Shown here: one piece after another, positions 7,594 to 15,446 of the stretch
Layout of the letters: the number at the start of each line of letters is the position of its first letter
Numbering within the stretch: position 1 is the stretch's first letter
From: Rickettsiales bacterium
GTDB lineage: Bacteria; Pseudomonadota; Alphaproteobacteria; Rs-D84
Direction: 5' to 3'
Length of the DNA: 32,653 nucleotides
NCBI GenBank assembly: GCA_031254335.1
Contig: JAIRUP010000013.1
Span: 1-32,653 of the forward strand
Notes under the pieces: generated by a model
The model's database searches: none
Told to the model about the DNA's origin: nothing
What the model saw: the letters and a program-made list of their open reading frames with translations, nothing else
Position numbers and translations under genes: made by a program

Positions 7594-8382
7594 TTATTTG
7601 ATTATTATATCATGCCTGGCGGCGACGGATTGGATTATCTCGTTCCGGTATTCCTTATGACGGAAGTCCGCAAGGTTCCGCTGGCACACGCACTTGAAAA
7701 TGTTCGTCGCGTTGCGGAACGCCCAATAATCGCGGGACAAACGGTATTTGCCGCCGGACAACTCGTATCTTATGACTAGGGTTTTGCGCAGGCTGCCGTC
7801 GAACGCCAGCGCGTTTTGCGAATGATCCTTGAAATATTTGTCCAACAGACAGTTCAGGCGGACGAATTCCGTGTCGTCGTCAAGGCTTGCCGCGCAAACC
7901 TCCGCCGGCCAATTCCGGACCAAATTCGGGCGCAGATTTTCCGGGTCTTTCAGAAACGCAATCGATTCCTTCCAGCGGACCGGGTTATATGACATATGAA
8001 AGGACAGGCGCAGGGCGAACTGGACGGGAGTAAAGGCCTCGACCACCAAATTTTCGTAAGGGTCGTTCTTGTCGCACCATTCGTTCAGGCGGTATTCGCG
8101 GTTGATTTCGTTATAGGCGTCGTTAAGGTCGCGGCTGCTCTTGTTCGTGAAATATTTGCGGTCCGCGGAAAATTTAATATACGACTTTATTCTGTCGACG
8201 CATTCCTTGCTTATTTTGACGGGCTTTGCGGGTTCGGGCTTCGGTTCCGGGGCGGGGGCAATGACGGGGGCTTGGACAATGGTAATGGAAGGCGCGGTTT
8301 TGACAGGCGCGGGGGCAAGGGTCCGTCCCAAGTCAAAGAAACTTGGATAAGCCCAGTTGGTTTGGTTCGCCGTTCTGCCCAT
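7594..8382 (-). CDS. Protein of unknown function with Pro-rich N-terminal region
   Basis: A 262-residue protein not recognised as a known family. After a short N terminus comes a Pro/Ala-rich linker (about 20-55, APAPEPKPEPAKPVK), then a mostly helical acidic/basic domain with six cysteines (for example VCAASLDDD, LNCLLD, KCVCQRN). No signal peptide or membrane segment is evident. The start at 8382 has AGGGAGG about seven bases upstream and a strong promoter at 8423-8451, so the gene is well supported. It converges on tolA with an 11-base gap and no visible terminator hairpin. Confidence 0.75.
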   Translation of the reverse strand: MGRTANQTNWAYPSFFDLGRTLAPAPVKTAPSITIVQAPVIAPAPEPKPEPAKPVKISKECVDRIKSYIKFSADRKYFTNKSSRDLNDAYNEINREYRLNEWCDKNDPYENLVVEAFTPVQFALRLSFHMSYNPVRWKESIAFLKDPENLRPNLVRNWPAEVCAASLDDDTEFVRLNCLLDKYFKDHSQNALAFDGSLRKTLVIRYELSGGKYRLSRDYWAFRNATNIFKCVCQRNLADFRHKEYRNEIIQSVAARHDIIIK

Positions 8383-8422
8383 GACATCGCCTCCCTTGCA
8401 GGAATTAATTCATTTATGCCTT

Positions 8423-8451
8423 ATTGTATTATAATTGTTGGTTTTTGTCAA
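8423..8451 (-). promoter_or_regulatory. Strong sigma-70-type promoter for the 7594-8382 gene
   Basis: On the minus strand a perfect TTGACA (8451-8446) is separated by 17 bases from TACAAT (8428-8423). An overlapping TATAAT just upstream of it has only a 12-base spacer. The start of transcription should fall near 8416, giving a leader of about 34 bases that contains AGGGAGG. Confidence 0.75.
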
Positions 8452-8474
8452 GTGATTATCCTTTGGATAAAAAA

Positions 8475-8560
8475 GAGTCGTCGGCCTTCGGCGCGACGAC
8501 AGTTTTGGAACAATGGACCCCGGCCTCCGCCGGGGTGACGGCGGGAGGGAATGCAGGGGC
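8475..8560. repeat. Composite palindromic repeat (gtcg-type plus 'tggaccccgg' type)
   Basis: A GTCGTCG/CGACGAC palindrome (8475-8502) is followed by ACCCCGGC/GCCGGGGT (8512-8543) and a tail ending in 'cttagggttcat'. The same composite order, with diverged arms, is found inside the dus gene at 22404-22492. Confidence 0.75.
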
Positions 8561-8570
8561 TTAGGGTTCA

Positions 8571-9014
8571 TTAAAACGGGATGTCGTCGTCGATTTGACC
8601 GGGGGTTTCCGCCGGGCGCGGGCTTTGGCCGCCATGGTCGCCGCCGGATTCGCCGGCAGACTTTCCGCCGGACAGAAGAACCATTTGCGCGCCGATTGTA
8701 TTAAGGGTAACTTCGGTCGAGTATTGGTCCTGGCCCTGGGCGTTCTGCCATTTCCTTGTCCGAAGCTGGCCTTCCAAATAGACTTTCGAGCCTTTGCTTA
8801 AAAACCTTTCGGCGACCTGCGCCAAGCCCTGGTTGAATATGACGACGCGGTGCCATTCGGTTTGCTCTTTCCGTTCGCCCGACGCCTTGTCGGTCCAGGA
8901 TTCGGAAGTGGCGACGCGAAGGTTCACGACCTTGTTGCCGTTGTTAAGCGTTCTTGACTCCGGGTCCGCGCCAAGATTTCCGACGAGTATAACCTTATTA
9001 ATGCTTCCTGCCAT
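8571..9014 (-). CDS. ssb: Single-stranded DNA-binding protein
   Basis: A 147-residue SSB. The OB-fold starts [15 protein letters not shown] and contains [19 protein letters not shown] and [13 protein letters not shown] flexible Gly/Ser/Pro region follows, then the acidic tip DDDIPF, which recruits repair and replication proteins. Length is slightly below the usual 150-180. AAGGAG precedes the ATG. It stands alone between repeats and the outer-membrane protein gene on the same strand. Confidence 0.97.
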   Translation of the reverse strand: MAGSINKVILVGNLGADPESRTLNNGNKVVNLRVATSESWTDKASGERKEQTEWHRVVIFNQGLAQVAERFLSKGSKVYLEGQLRTRKWQNAQGQDQYSTEVTLNTIGAQMVLLSGGKSAGESGGDHGGQSPRPAETPGQIDDDIPF

Positions 9015-9076
9015 GTCAAATGCTCCTTTTCTTTCATATATTTATAGCGCGCGACCGGCAGGAATGCAAGACCTAA

Positions 9077-9757
9077 TTAAAACGCCCAGCCGACCGAGGC
9101 CTGGACATCGACGGAAGAGCCGCCTTTCTTGAACTTGGTGTCGCCCGATTGCGCTTCGCCCGCGGTGTATGTGTAAGAGTTGACGCTTGTCGTCATATTC
9201 TCATACGAGCGGATTCCGAGCCCGACGCGGACCAAAGGGCCCCATTTTGTGAACCAGGTATATTCGCCCGAAAACCTAAGCGCGCCGCCGGTCAGGTCGT
9301 AATAGCCTTCCTTCGCCAGCTTCGCATCCGACCAGGAAATCGCCGCGCCGATTCCATGCTGTCCGGCGATAATGAACCCGCCGCCAAGGCCGGTGTATCT
9401 TGTGAAGGACAAATCGCCTTCCTTATACATAAGCGCGCATGTGTTCGAGCCCGCGCTGCAATAGGCCAAGTCCGCATTGGTCGAACCAGGCTCGGTTATT
9501 TCGCGGTTGATGGACAGATACCATTTTTTCGTATTTTTGCGGGTTTCCTTGTCTATGCTTCCGAAGGTCATTCCGACGCCGCCCTCGGTTCCGACGAACG
9601 CGAAAGGACGCCAGCTGAACTCGGTTTCGGCTTTCTTTTTGGACTCGCGCTTCGGGACGGCCGTTTCCTTGGTTTCGGCGTCGTCCGTTTCCAACGCATA
9701 AGCCGACGGCATTCCGACGACCGCGAGCAGGGCGAATACTGAAATCAATTTTTTCAT
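9077..9757 (-). CDS. Outer-membrane beta-barrel-type protein of unknown function
   Basis: A 226-residue protein with signal peptide MKKLISVFALLAVVGMPSAYA. A charged linker (about 25-45, KETAVPKRESKKKAE) follows, then alternating Gly/aromatic strands (FSWRPFAFVGTEGGVG, FTRYTGLGGGFIIAG, RFSGEYTWFTKWGPLVRVG) ending in ASVGWAF. The terminal Phe and strand pattern fit a small outer-membrane barrel. Two cysteines (YCSAGSNTC) probably form a loop disulfide. The ATG at 9757 has AAAGGAT upstream; the frame extends further but without signal-peptide logic. A run of nine G (C on the coding strand) lies 49-57 bases upstream of the start, a position where tract length could alter transcription. Confidence 0.75.
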   Translation of the reverse strand: MKKLISVFALLAVVGMPSAYALETDDAETKETAVPKRESKKKAETEFSWRPFAFVGTEGGVGMTFGSIDKETRKNTKKWYLSINREITEPGSTNADLAYCSAGSNTCALMYKEGDLSFTRYTGLGGGFIIAGQHGIGAAISWSDAKLAKEGYYDLTGGALRFSGEYTWFTKWGPLVRVGLGIRSYENMTTSVNSYTYTAGEAQSGDTKFKKGGSSVDVQASVGWAF

Positions 9758-9805
9758 AGTTTTATCCTTTATTGGGGTTTTATTCCTAAACGCAAGCATA
9801 TCAAT

Positions 9806-9814
9806 GGGGGGGGG
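9806..9814. repeat. Nine-base G tract upstream of the outer-membrane protein gene
   Basis: Nine consecutive G on the plus strand, 49 bases before the start codon of the divergently read outer-membrane protein. It is followed by 'tattgcaagggaaaagt'; a similar phrase, 'tgcaaggggaaagtt', also flanks the C14 tract at 30784-30797. Confidence 0.8.
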
Positions 9815-9848
9815 TATTGCAAGGGAAAAGTGAAGCTTCAAAAAAGAC

Positions 9849-9877
9849 TTGAAAAACAAGGGTTTGGCTGTTATATT
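9849..9877 (+). promoter_or_regulatory. Promoter of tRNA-Ser
   Basis: TTGAAA (9849-9854) and TATATT (9872-9877) are separated by 17 bases. Transcription would start near 9884, three bases before the mature tRNA end. Confidence 0.75.
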
Positions 9878-9886
9878 CCCGAAATC

Positions 9887-9976
9887 GGACAGGTGGCAGA
9901 GTGGTTTATCGCGCCCGCTTGGAAAGCGTGTGTGCTGGCAACGGCACCGGGGGTTCGAATCCCCCCCTGTCCGCCA
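9887..9976 (+). tRNA. tRNA-Ser (anticodon GGA)
   Basis: A 90-base class II tRNA with acceptor GGACAGG (9887-9893) pairing with CCTGTCC (9966-9972), discriminator G, and an encoded CCA (9974-9976). The anticodon loop TTGGAAA (9919-9925) gives GGA, reading UCC/UCU serine codons. The long variable arm (about 9929-9946) and the T loop with GGTTCGAAT are clear. It has its own promoter and a Rho-independent terminator. Confidence 0.97.
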
Positions 9977-9985
9977 TAAAAACAA

Positions 9986-10013
9986 AACCGCCTTTATGGC
10001 GGTTGTATTTTTA
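9986..10013 (+). terminator. Rho-independent terminator of tRNA-Ser
   Basis: The stem AACCGCC/GGCGGTT with a TTTAT-like loop is followed by GTATTTTTAT, ten bases after the tRNA CCA end. Confidence 0.85.
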
Positions 10014-10020
10014 TGTTAAA

Positions 10021-10094
10021 CAGGCCAGGGCGGGTCGAACCCGGGGCTCGCTCGTTTTCGCTGACTCATTGTCGAATCTCTCTCTGGCGCGACC
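10021..10094. repeat. Repeat with T-arm-like motif, downstream of tRNA-Ser
   Basis: On the minus strand it contains GGGTTCGACCC, the look of a tRNA T arm, followed by GCCCTGGCC, but no matching acceptor, D arm or anticodon arm can be folded. It may be a tRNA-derived fragment or simply a dispersed repeat. The rest of the 9977-10262 gap holds the terminator and the repeats at 10182-10238. Confidence 0.4.
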
Positions 10095-10181
10095 GGAAAG
10101 ACAAAAAATATAAGGCCGTCTTTTCGAGCTTTTTTATTCCCTTGCGTCGGGGTTGGGGGATTTTGTAGAGTTTTTAGAAAG

Positions 10182-10238
10182 GAGTCGCCAAAGGCGACAG
10201 CTATTACCTGGTTCGTCGGGTCAAGCCCGACGATGACA
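10182..10238. repeat. Composite repeat: gtcgc palindrome plus class I palindrome
   Basis: GTCGCC/GGCGAC (10183-10199) is followed directly by a class I copy with arms CGTCGGG/CCCGACG (10202-10238). The same pair in the same order occurs at 19912-19969, 21881-21943 and 27370-27427. Confidence 0.85.
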
Positions 10239-10262
10239 CGGGAAGGGAGAGAGTTCGTGTAT

Positions 10263-12086
10263 ATGCAGCTGCTGATTTTTCTGGGCTTGGCGTTCGGCCT
10301 TATATATCTGCTGAAACTGGCCCATGTCGGGACCCTTATGGCGTTCCTGGTCGCAGGAATCGTCGTCGGGCCGCACGCGCTCGACCTTTTCAATATATCC
10401 GAGACTTGGGAATTCCTTGGCCAGCTTGGCGTCGCTTTCCTTTGGTTCGTCATGGGCCTGGAACTGAATGTCCGGCGGATTTGGCAGATGCGCGGAATGA
10501 TTTTCGGATTCGGCGCGTCCCAGGTTTTCGTCGCCGTCCTTATGATGCTTCCGCTGCTGTTCATCTTCACCGGATGGCCCGCGCTTTCCATCGTCATGGT
10601 CGCAATGCTCCTCGCCATGAGTTCGACTTCCAGCGACCTACAAATCCTCGCCGACAAGAACGAGCTTCATTCGTCCTTCGGCCGCCAGTCGTTCTCCATA
10701 CTTCTATTCCAAGACCTGTTATCGATTCCTTTATTGGCCATGCTTCCCGTATTCAGCGGCAAGTCCCTCAACCTTGGCGGCGACATCGTGGACATTTTGG
10801 TCATATCCGCCGGCCTTATATTCGGCGCGTTTTTAATAGGGCGCGTCATCCTGAACCCAATCATGCGCGCGGCGTCCAAACTCAAATCGCGCGAGGCCTT
10901 CATAATCATAATATTGCTGAACATAACCTTATGGTCCGTCGTTTTGGACTGGGTCGGGCTGCCGCCCGCGATGGGCGCGTTCCTGGCCGGAATGCTTATG
11001 TCCGAGACTGTCTACCGCCATCAAGTTCGCGCCGACATCGCGCCGTATCAGGTCATGTTCCTTGCGTTTTTCTTTATAGTTTTGGGGCTTGGCATGAATA
11101 TTCCGCTGATTGCGAACAACTGGCTTGTCGTCATCGGCGGCGCGGCTTTGCTTATGTCCATAAAGTTCGGCGCGCTATACATGGTCGGACAAATGCGCGG
11201 AGTGTCCCGGCGCGAATCGCTTAAAATCGGAATCCTGCTGTCGCAGGGCGGCGAGTTCGGCCTTTTGATGCTCAACACCATTTTATCGTCCGGCATGGAT
11301 GTCATTCCAAAAGAACATGCGCAGATTCTTATGGCGGTTATCGTCATATCGATGATGATGACGCCGATTTTCGTGAAGGGCTTCGATTTCTTGGAGCGGC
11401 GCGGCTTCGGATTCCGCGGCGAGGTTCGGCGCGCTTCGCCCGCGGGCGCATTGGACGGCGGCGCGCCGGTTGAAAAGCCCCAAGTCGTAATCTGCGGATT
11501 CGGGCGCGTCGGACAGACCATCGCCAAAATGTTCCAGGCTCAGAAAATCCCATACGCCGCCTTGGATATGGATGTGGACCAGGTCGTGCTTGGCCGCCGC
11601 GAGGGATATACCGTCTTTTACGGCGACAGCACGCGCGAGGATGTCTTGCGCTCGCTGCGCTTGGACAATGTGAAGACCTGCGTTTTGGCCTTGGACAACA
11701 TGGCGGTAATAAAAAAGACCGTGCGCGCGATGAAGGCCGCCAGCCCCCGCGTCAAAATCTTCGCGCGGTCCCGCAACCTTATGGAGGCCGACGCGCTGAT
11801 AAAGCAGGGCGTCGCCGTCGCTTTGCCCGAGACCATCGAATCCAGCTTTGTCCTAGGACAGGAAGTTCTGATAAAACTCGGAGTGCCGGAAGCCGAAATA
11901 AATTCCATGCTGGAACATTTGCGGCGCGACAGCTATGCCGCGCTTGCGGACATTCTGGAAAAGAACGACCCGAACTATTTCAAGCGGCACAGGAAACAAA
12001 TCCGCGAATTGCAGCATATCTTGTTGAAGGGCGAGGTTCCGGCGAAAAAGAAAACTTTGGACGATGTGGTGGAACAAAAAAAATAA
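10263..12086 (+). CDS. KefB/KefC-like monovalent cation:proton antiporter (CPA2) with RCK domain
   Basis: A 607-residue inner-membrane antiporter. About twelve hydrophobic segments span residues 1-385, with the CPA2 stretches LVAGIVVGPHALDLF, MGLELNVRRIW and PPAMGAFLAGMLMSET. A cytoplasmic RCK/TrkA-N domain begins at about 406 with the nucleotide-binding VVICGFGRVGQTIA, then FYGDSTREDVLRSL. It probably exchanges K+ or Na+ for protons under nucleotide control; ion specificity is not readable. I chose ATG 10263 (GGGAGAG about ten bases upstream) rather than ATG 10233, which lies in the 3' end of a palindromic repeat and would add ten residues. A structured 3' element overlaps its stop codon. 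Confidence 0.9.
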   Translation: MQLLIFLGLAFGLIYLLKLAHVGTLMAFLVAGIVVGPHALDLFNISETWEFLGQLGVAFLWFVMGLELNVRRIWQMRGMIFGFGASQVFVAVLMMLPLLFIFTGWPALSIVMVAMLLAMSSTSSDLQILADKNELHSSFGRQSFSILLFQDLLSIPLLAMLPVFSGKSLNLGGDIVDILVISAGLIFGAFLIGRVILNPIMRAASKLKSREAFIIIILLNITLWSVVLDWVGLPPAMGAFLAGMLMSETVYRHQVRADIAPYQVMFLAFFFIVLGLGMNIPLIANNWLVVIGGAALLMSIKFGALYMVGQMRGVSRRESLKIGILLSQGGEFGLLMLNTILSSGMDVIPKEHAQILMAVIVISMMMTPIFVKGFDFLERRGFGFRGEVRRASPAGALDGGAPVEKPQVVICGFGRVGQTIAKMFQAQKIPYAALDMDVDQVVLGRREGYTVFYGDSTREDVLRSLRLDNVKTCVLALDNMAVIKKTVRAMKAASPRVKIFARSRNLMEADALIKQGVAVALPETIESSFVLGQEVLIKLGVPEAEINSMLEHLRRDSYAALADILEKNDPNYFKRHRKQIRELQHILLKGEVPAKKKTLDDVVEQKK

Positions 12087-12155
12087 TCTCGGTTCTTCGT
12101 TTTCGGTTCATATCGTCCACTTGCTTGGAAAACGCGACCTCGCTAATTTTTTTGT
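12074..12155 (+). other. Structured 3' element, copy 3 (short form)
   Basis: A reduced relative of the elements at 359-514 and 5513-5671. The outer stem ACAAAAAAA (12074-12082) pairs with TTTTTTTGT (12147-12155) and spans the antiporter stop codon. The second stem CGTTTTC (12098-12104) pairs with GAAAACG (12128-12134). The conserved CCACT sits in the apical loop (about 12117-12121). The third and fourth stems of the larger copies are absent, as if deleted between the two CGAAAA-like direct repeats that flank them in copy 2. No other gene lies between 12087 and 12163. Confidence 0.65.
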
Positions 12156-12163
12156 AGGATTAT

Positions 12164-13456
12164 TTGCTTTATTATGATAATATTAGGTATGAAAAATTGG
12201 ATTTTGCGCCATGTTCCTACCCCCCCCATATCCGCGAATTTCTGCGGGTTCTAGCCGTTTTTAGCGTTCTTTTTGCGAGTAATTCGTTCGCTGTGCAGAA
12301 AGTCGGAGAATCATGCCTCTTGCCACCTAATGCACCGCCCGGAACTCCAAATCCTGCACCCAATGCGACCAAGGCAATTCAGACCCAGAAAGATGGCATG
12401 TGGGGTTGCGAAGCGACAGAATGCGAAGCCGGATATGAAGTAAAAAAAGACAAATGCGTTGAGACAAAAAAATGTGAAGCCGGATACGAAGTCAAACAAG
12501 GCGAGTGCGTAAAATCCGGCGTCAACGCAACAGGCAAGGACAGAAACACCAAAAACGAAGAAGGGGTGCCTTCGACGACAAAGCCGACCGAGAAAGAGCC
12601 TTCGTTCCTCGTCAAAGCCAGTAAATATCTTGATGACGGGAAAGGGTTGTTTGATTGCTTCGACGCGCCGGACGGCAAGGCATATTGTTGCAACTACAAC
12701 GACATCGCGGCCGCCTATACCGCCCAGTTTGGGACCGCTGTGAATGTTCAGCTGGATTCGTTCGCGTCTTCAACCAACTGTCAGCCCGGATACGGAAATA
12801 AATGCCTAAAAGCAAACGGCAAAAATGTTTTTCAATGCATCCGCGCCCCAGGCATGGATTTTATTCGCACAGCGCAAAGAGAGCCGCCGAAGGGACTCGG
12901 TCAAGACATGTTGCTGAATTTACTTAAAGAAGAAGCGGGTAGGTCCGCACAGCCGGAATCCAAACAACAAGAATCGGACGCCGGGCTGAATGGAATCGGC
13001 GGCGACAGTTTCTTGAATTTATCGCTTACCAGGCAACAGGTTCCTCAGTTGTGGCCGTCCCCACAAGACGATAAAGCCGCGCAAGGGCAAGACGACATTG
13101 CCGCGGCGGCATCTGCGTCAGTAGAAGGCGGCGCGGTGGCGGAAGGGGGTGTTGTCCCACCCGCGGCGGAACAAGCAAGCGCGCCGGTTGTCAAAGACTT
13201 AGGGCTTAAAGATTTGAAAAACCATAAGCTTACGGAAGCAAGCAGATGGGTCGGCGCGGACGGAACATACAACACGAAGCGGTATGTCGTGGACGGCGCG
13301 GCGGCGGTCGTCCTTGGGACGGTCGGCGGATTCGTCGTGAACAGCCTTATGAAATCTTCCCAATCCGACAGCGGATTCGGGAATGTGCAATGCCGCATTG
13401 GCGACGCGACTGTTTCGGGATGGCGTGATTCCTTTAACATAAGCTCCGCGAAATAG
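12164..13456 (+). CDS. Cysteine-rich exported protein; start region interrupted by a C8 tract
   Basis: About 415-430 residues. A signal-peptide-like stretch (REFLRVLAVFSVLFASNSFA) is followed by two tandem cysteine repeats (CEAGYEVKKDKC and CEAGYEVKQGEC), a further Cys-rich region (LFDCFDAP, YCCNYND), a low-complexity Ala/Glu/Gly part and a hydrophobic segment near the C terminus (VDGAAAVVLGTVGGFVVNSL). Function is unknown; a surface or adhesive role is only a guess. As sequenced, the frame is open from TTG 12164 but has no ATG before the signal peptide. The natural ATG candidates at 12189 and 12211 are out of frame because of the eight-C tract at 12220-12227. Nine C would connect ATG 12189, seven C would connect ATG 12211. 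Confidence 0.7.
   Translation: MLYYDNIRYEKLDFAPCSYPPHIREFLRVLAVFSVLFASNSFAVQKVGESCLLPPNAPPGTPNPAPNATKAIQTQKDGMWGCEATECEAGYEVKKDKCVETKKCEAGYEVKQGECVKSGVNATGKDRNTKNEEGVPSTTKPTEKEPSFLVKASKYLDDGKGLFDCFDAPDGKAYCCNYNDIAAAYTAQFGTAVNVQLDSFASSTNCQPGYGNKCLKANGKNVFQCIRAPGMDFIRTAQREPPKGLGQDMLLNLLKEEAGRSAQPESKQQESDAGLNGIGGDSFLNLSLTRQQVPQLWPSPQDDKAAQGQDDIAAAASASVEGGAVAEGGVVPPAAEQASAPVVKDLGLKDLKNHKLTEASRWVGADGTYNTKRYVVDGAAAVVLGTVGGFVVNSLMKSSQSDSGFGNVQCRIGDATVSGWRDSFNISSAK
12220..12227. repeat. Eight-base C tract in the start region of the cysteine-rich exported protein
   Basis: Eight consecutive C lie between candidate start codons (12189, 12211) and the signal peptide. Gain of one C or loss of one C puts one of these ATGs in frame with the rest of the protein. 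It is either a slippage switch or an assembly indel. Confidence 0.75.
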
Positions 13457-13498
13457 TTATATTTTATAATAGTTGTTATTTATAAGGAATATTATTTT

Positions 13499-13540
13499 GC
13501 CGGGATTCCCCGGTCTCGCTTTGCTCGCCGGGGAATGACA
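13499..13540. repeat. Palindromic repeat, class II (gattccccgg type)
   Basis: The hairpin arms GATTCCCCGG and CCGGGGAATG enclose a loop 'tctcgctttgctcg' and end in 'atgaca'. Other class II copies lie at 626-658, 25665-25691, 31278-31306 and 32357-32386. The repeat fills most of the 13457-13542 gap between convergent genes. Confidence 0.85.
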
Positions 13541-13542
13541 AA

Positions 13543-15444
13543 TCAGCTAATCAATTCCTTCATGGCCATATATATGCGGCCGATGTCGGTTTTCAGAAGC
13601 GTCGCCGTGATGGCGTCCTTGTTCTCGTCATGGCTGGCATCAAGCAGCATTTTATGGAAGCCGCGCAAGAACTGCGTCGCGTTTCCGCGGAAGGCCGCGT
13701 CAGTCTTGAAAAGATTCTGGAATTCCCTTTTATCCGCCGCGGATACCATTTTCGCAAACCATTTGGCAAACACCGCCTTGTCTCCGGCGCGGTATCTGTC
13801 CCAAATCTGGTCCGGGACCTCGGCATTCGTCGCGCTGACCAGGTCCACCGAAATTTCGTTCAGCTTTTCCATCATGCCGTGCGCGCTGGCCATGAAGTCC
13901 GAGGTTCGCCCCCCCACCGCTTCGCGCTTCGCGCTCCGCGACTCCCCCGCAAGGGGGGAGTTTGGGGCGGCGGTGCCGGCGCGGGCGGATTCCATGCCGC
14001 CGGACAGCTTCTCCATTTTCGCAAGCGCGGCGGAATAATCCGACAACAACTCTATCATCATTTGCCGCGACTGCTCGGTCAGCTTTTCCAACTTCATGGA
14101 AGAATTCGTCATGCCGACCATCGATTCGGCCGTCGTTTGATTCAACGATTTCAGCTTCGCCGCGATTTCGTCCGAATTTTTGCCCAGCTCGGGCAGGACC
14201 CTGTTATATCCGGACATCAGCTCGGTAAGCGGGGCGAGCTGCGCGGCGACTTCGCGCGTCATCTCTATCATGCCGCCCGCCTGCGCGGACATCTTCGCAT
14301 TCATGCCGTCAAGCTCTTCCAGCGTATCCTTGATTCCGCCGCTCATGCCGGACACGCTGTCCGCAAAGGCGGCTTCGGCGCGCGCGGTGCCTTCCAGCGC
14401 GGCGTTCGCGTTGTCCGAAATCTGTTTAAGGTTTTCCAGCATGCCGCCTATCATTTCCTTGACCTCGCTTTGCAAGCGGCCGGTCAAGGTCGTGATTTGC
14501 ATCGAAATTCCCTTCACATAACCCTCGGTATCGGTCGCGTGCTCCATAAGGGTTTGGACGGATTTCTCCAATATCTGCTGCTGCTTGTCGATGCTGCTTT
14601 CGGCGAGGCGGATTTGGCTTCCGACCGCGCTGGCCGTGTTGGTCAGGCCGCCAAGCTGCTGGTCCAGAAGCATCTTCGACTGGCGCGTATAGTTCGCAAT
14701 CTTGTCCATGTGCGCGTCGACCAGCTTTTCGTTGTTCTTCAATGTTTCCTCTATGCCCGCGGATTCAATTCGAATCTTTCCGAACTTTTCGCCGGTGTCG
14801 GTCATAAGGGCTTGGATTTTGGACGCGAAGGCCTCGCCCTCTATATTGAACGAATTCATTTGCGCGGTATTGCTTTCAAGGCCGACCGACAGGACCGAGT
14901 TAAGCCGCTTCGCGTCTTCCGTCCAATCGTCGAAACAGTTCCGTAAATTATTAACGCGGTCGGAAATCTCAATCGAGAGATTGTCGGCGGATGAAAACAA
15001 CTCCGAAATATTTTTGCTGAACTCCATAGAGTTCTTGGAAAGCCGCGCCCATTCGTCGGAACCGACCACCTTATGGAAATTGGCAAGGCGCGCGTCAAGC
15101 ACCTGCGTAATCGCGGACAGTTTTTCCGCGGCCAGGTTCGCCGTTTGGACCAGGCCTCTGTTGTCTTTCGCAAGATTTTCGGCGATTTGCTCGGCGCGCG
15201 TCGTTTGAAACTCTATCGCGCGGGACAATTTGGACACAAGGGCGACGGTCGCGGCCATGTGCTTTTCGGACATCTTCTCGACAAGTTTTTGCGCGCCGGC
15301 AATGTCCGCGCCCGCCGGGTTCGTCAGGATTTGGGCAAGCGCGGCGGAGTTCTTGGACGACTTCATAAGCGCGGCCACGGCGAACAGAACCGTGACGCAC
15401 AAAAGCAGGGCCGCGACAATCAAAAAAACCAAAACGCCATTCAT
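13543..15444 (-). CDS. Membrane-anchored long coiled-coil protein
   Basis: A 633-residue protein with one N-terminal membrane segment (about 3-27, LVFLIVAALLLCVTVLFAVAA) followed by more than 400 residues of Ala/Leu/Ser/Glu-rich helical sequence that looks like extended coiled coil. A compact C-terminal domain follows (about 540-633, VPDQIWDRYRAGDKAVFAKW to YMAMKEL). The overall look resembles methyl-accepting or apolipoprotein-like helical proteins, but the chemoreceptor hairpin signature is absent, so I do not call it a chemoreceptor. Residues about 491-514 are encoded by a dispersed repeat inserted in frame (13904-13972). Function is unknown; an envelope scaffold is possible. It is divergent from addA with 57 bases between starts. 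Confidence 0.8.
   Translation of the reverse strand: MNGVLVFLIVAALLLCVTVLFAVAALMKSSKNSAALAQILTNPAGADIAGAQKLVEKMSEKHMAATVALVSKLSRAIEFQTTRAEQIAENLAKDNRGLVQTANLAAEKLSAITQVLDARLANFHKVVGSDEWARLSKNSMEFSKNISELFSSADNLSIEISDRVNNLRNCFDDWTEDAKRLNSVLSVGLESNTAQMNSFNIEGEAFASKIQALMTDTGEKFGKIRIESAGIEETLKNNEKLVDAHMDKIANYTRQSKMLLDQQLGGLTNTASAVGSQIRLAESSIDKQQQILEKSVQTLMEHATDTEGYVKGISMQITTLTGRLQSEVKEMIGGMLENLKQISDNANAALEGTARAEAAFADSVSGMSGGIKDTLEELDGMNAKMSAQAGGMIEMTREVAAQLAPLTELMSGYNRVLPELGKNSDEIAAKLKSLNQTTAESMVGMTNSSMKLEKLTEQSRQMMIELLSDYSAALAKMEKLSGGMESARAGTAAPNSPLAGESRSAKREAVGGRTSDFMASAHGMMEKLNEISVDLVSATNAEVPDQIWDRYRAGDKAVFAKWFAKMVSAADKREFQNLFKTDAAFRGNATQFLRGFHKMLLDASHDENKDAITATLLKTDIGRIYMAMKELIS
13904..13972. 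repeat. Dispersed GC-rich repeat inside the coiled-coil gene
   Basis: A block with 'ctccccc...ggggggag'-like inverted arms and the alternating 'gcttcgcgcttcgcgctccgcg' phrase (abbreviated here as repeated gcttcgc units), read as NSPLAGESRSAKREAVGG. It interrupts an otherwise helical Ala/Glu-rich sequence and keeps the frame. It includes a run of seven C. Confidence 0.65.
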
Positions 15445-15446
15445 TC

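Noticed and set aside
10021-10094. A second tRNA gene on the minus strand
   Set aside because: Only a T-arm-like motif is present; acceptor, D and anticodon arms cannot be folded.
13630-14946. Long plus-strand frame opposite the coiled-coil gene
   Set aside because: Very Arg/His/Gly-rich and lacking a ribosome binding site; it mirrors a genuine helical protein on the other strand.
13543-15444. Methyl-accepting chemotaxis protein
   Set aside because: The coiled-coil look is similar, but the conserved signalling hairpin is absent and no che genes are nearby.
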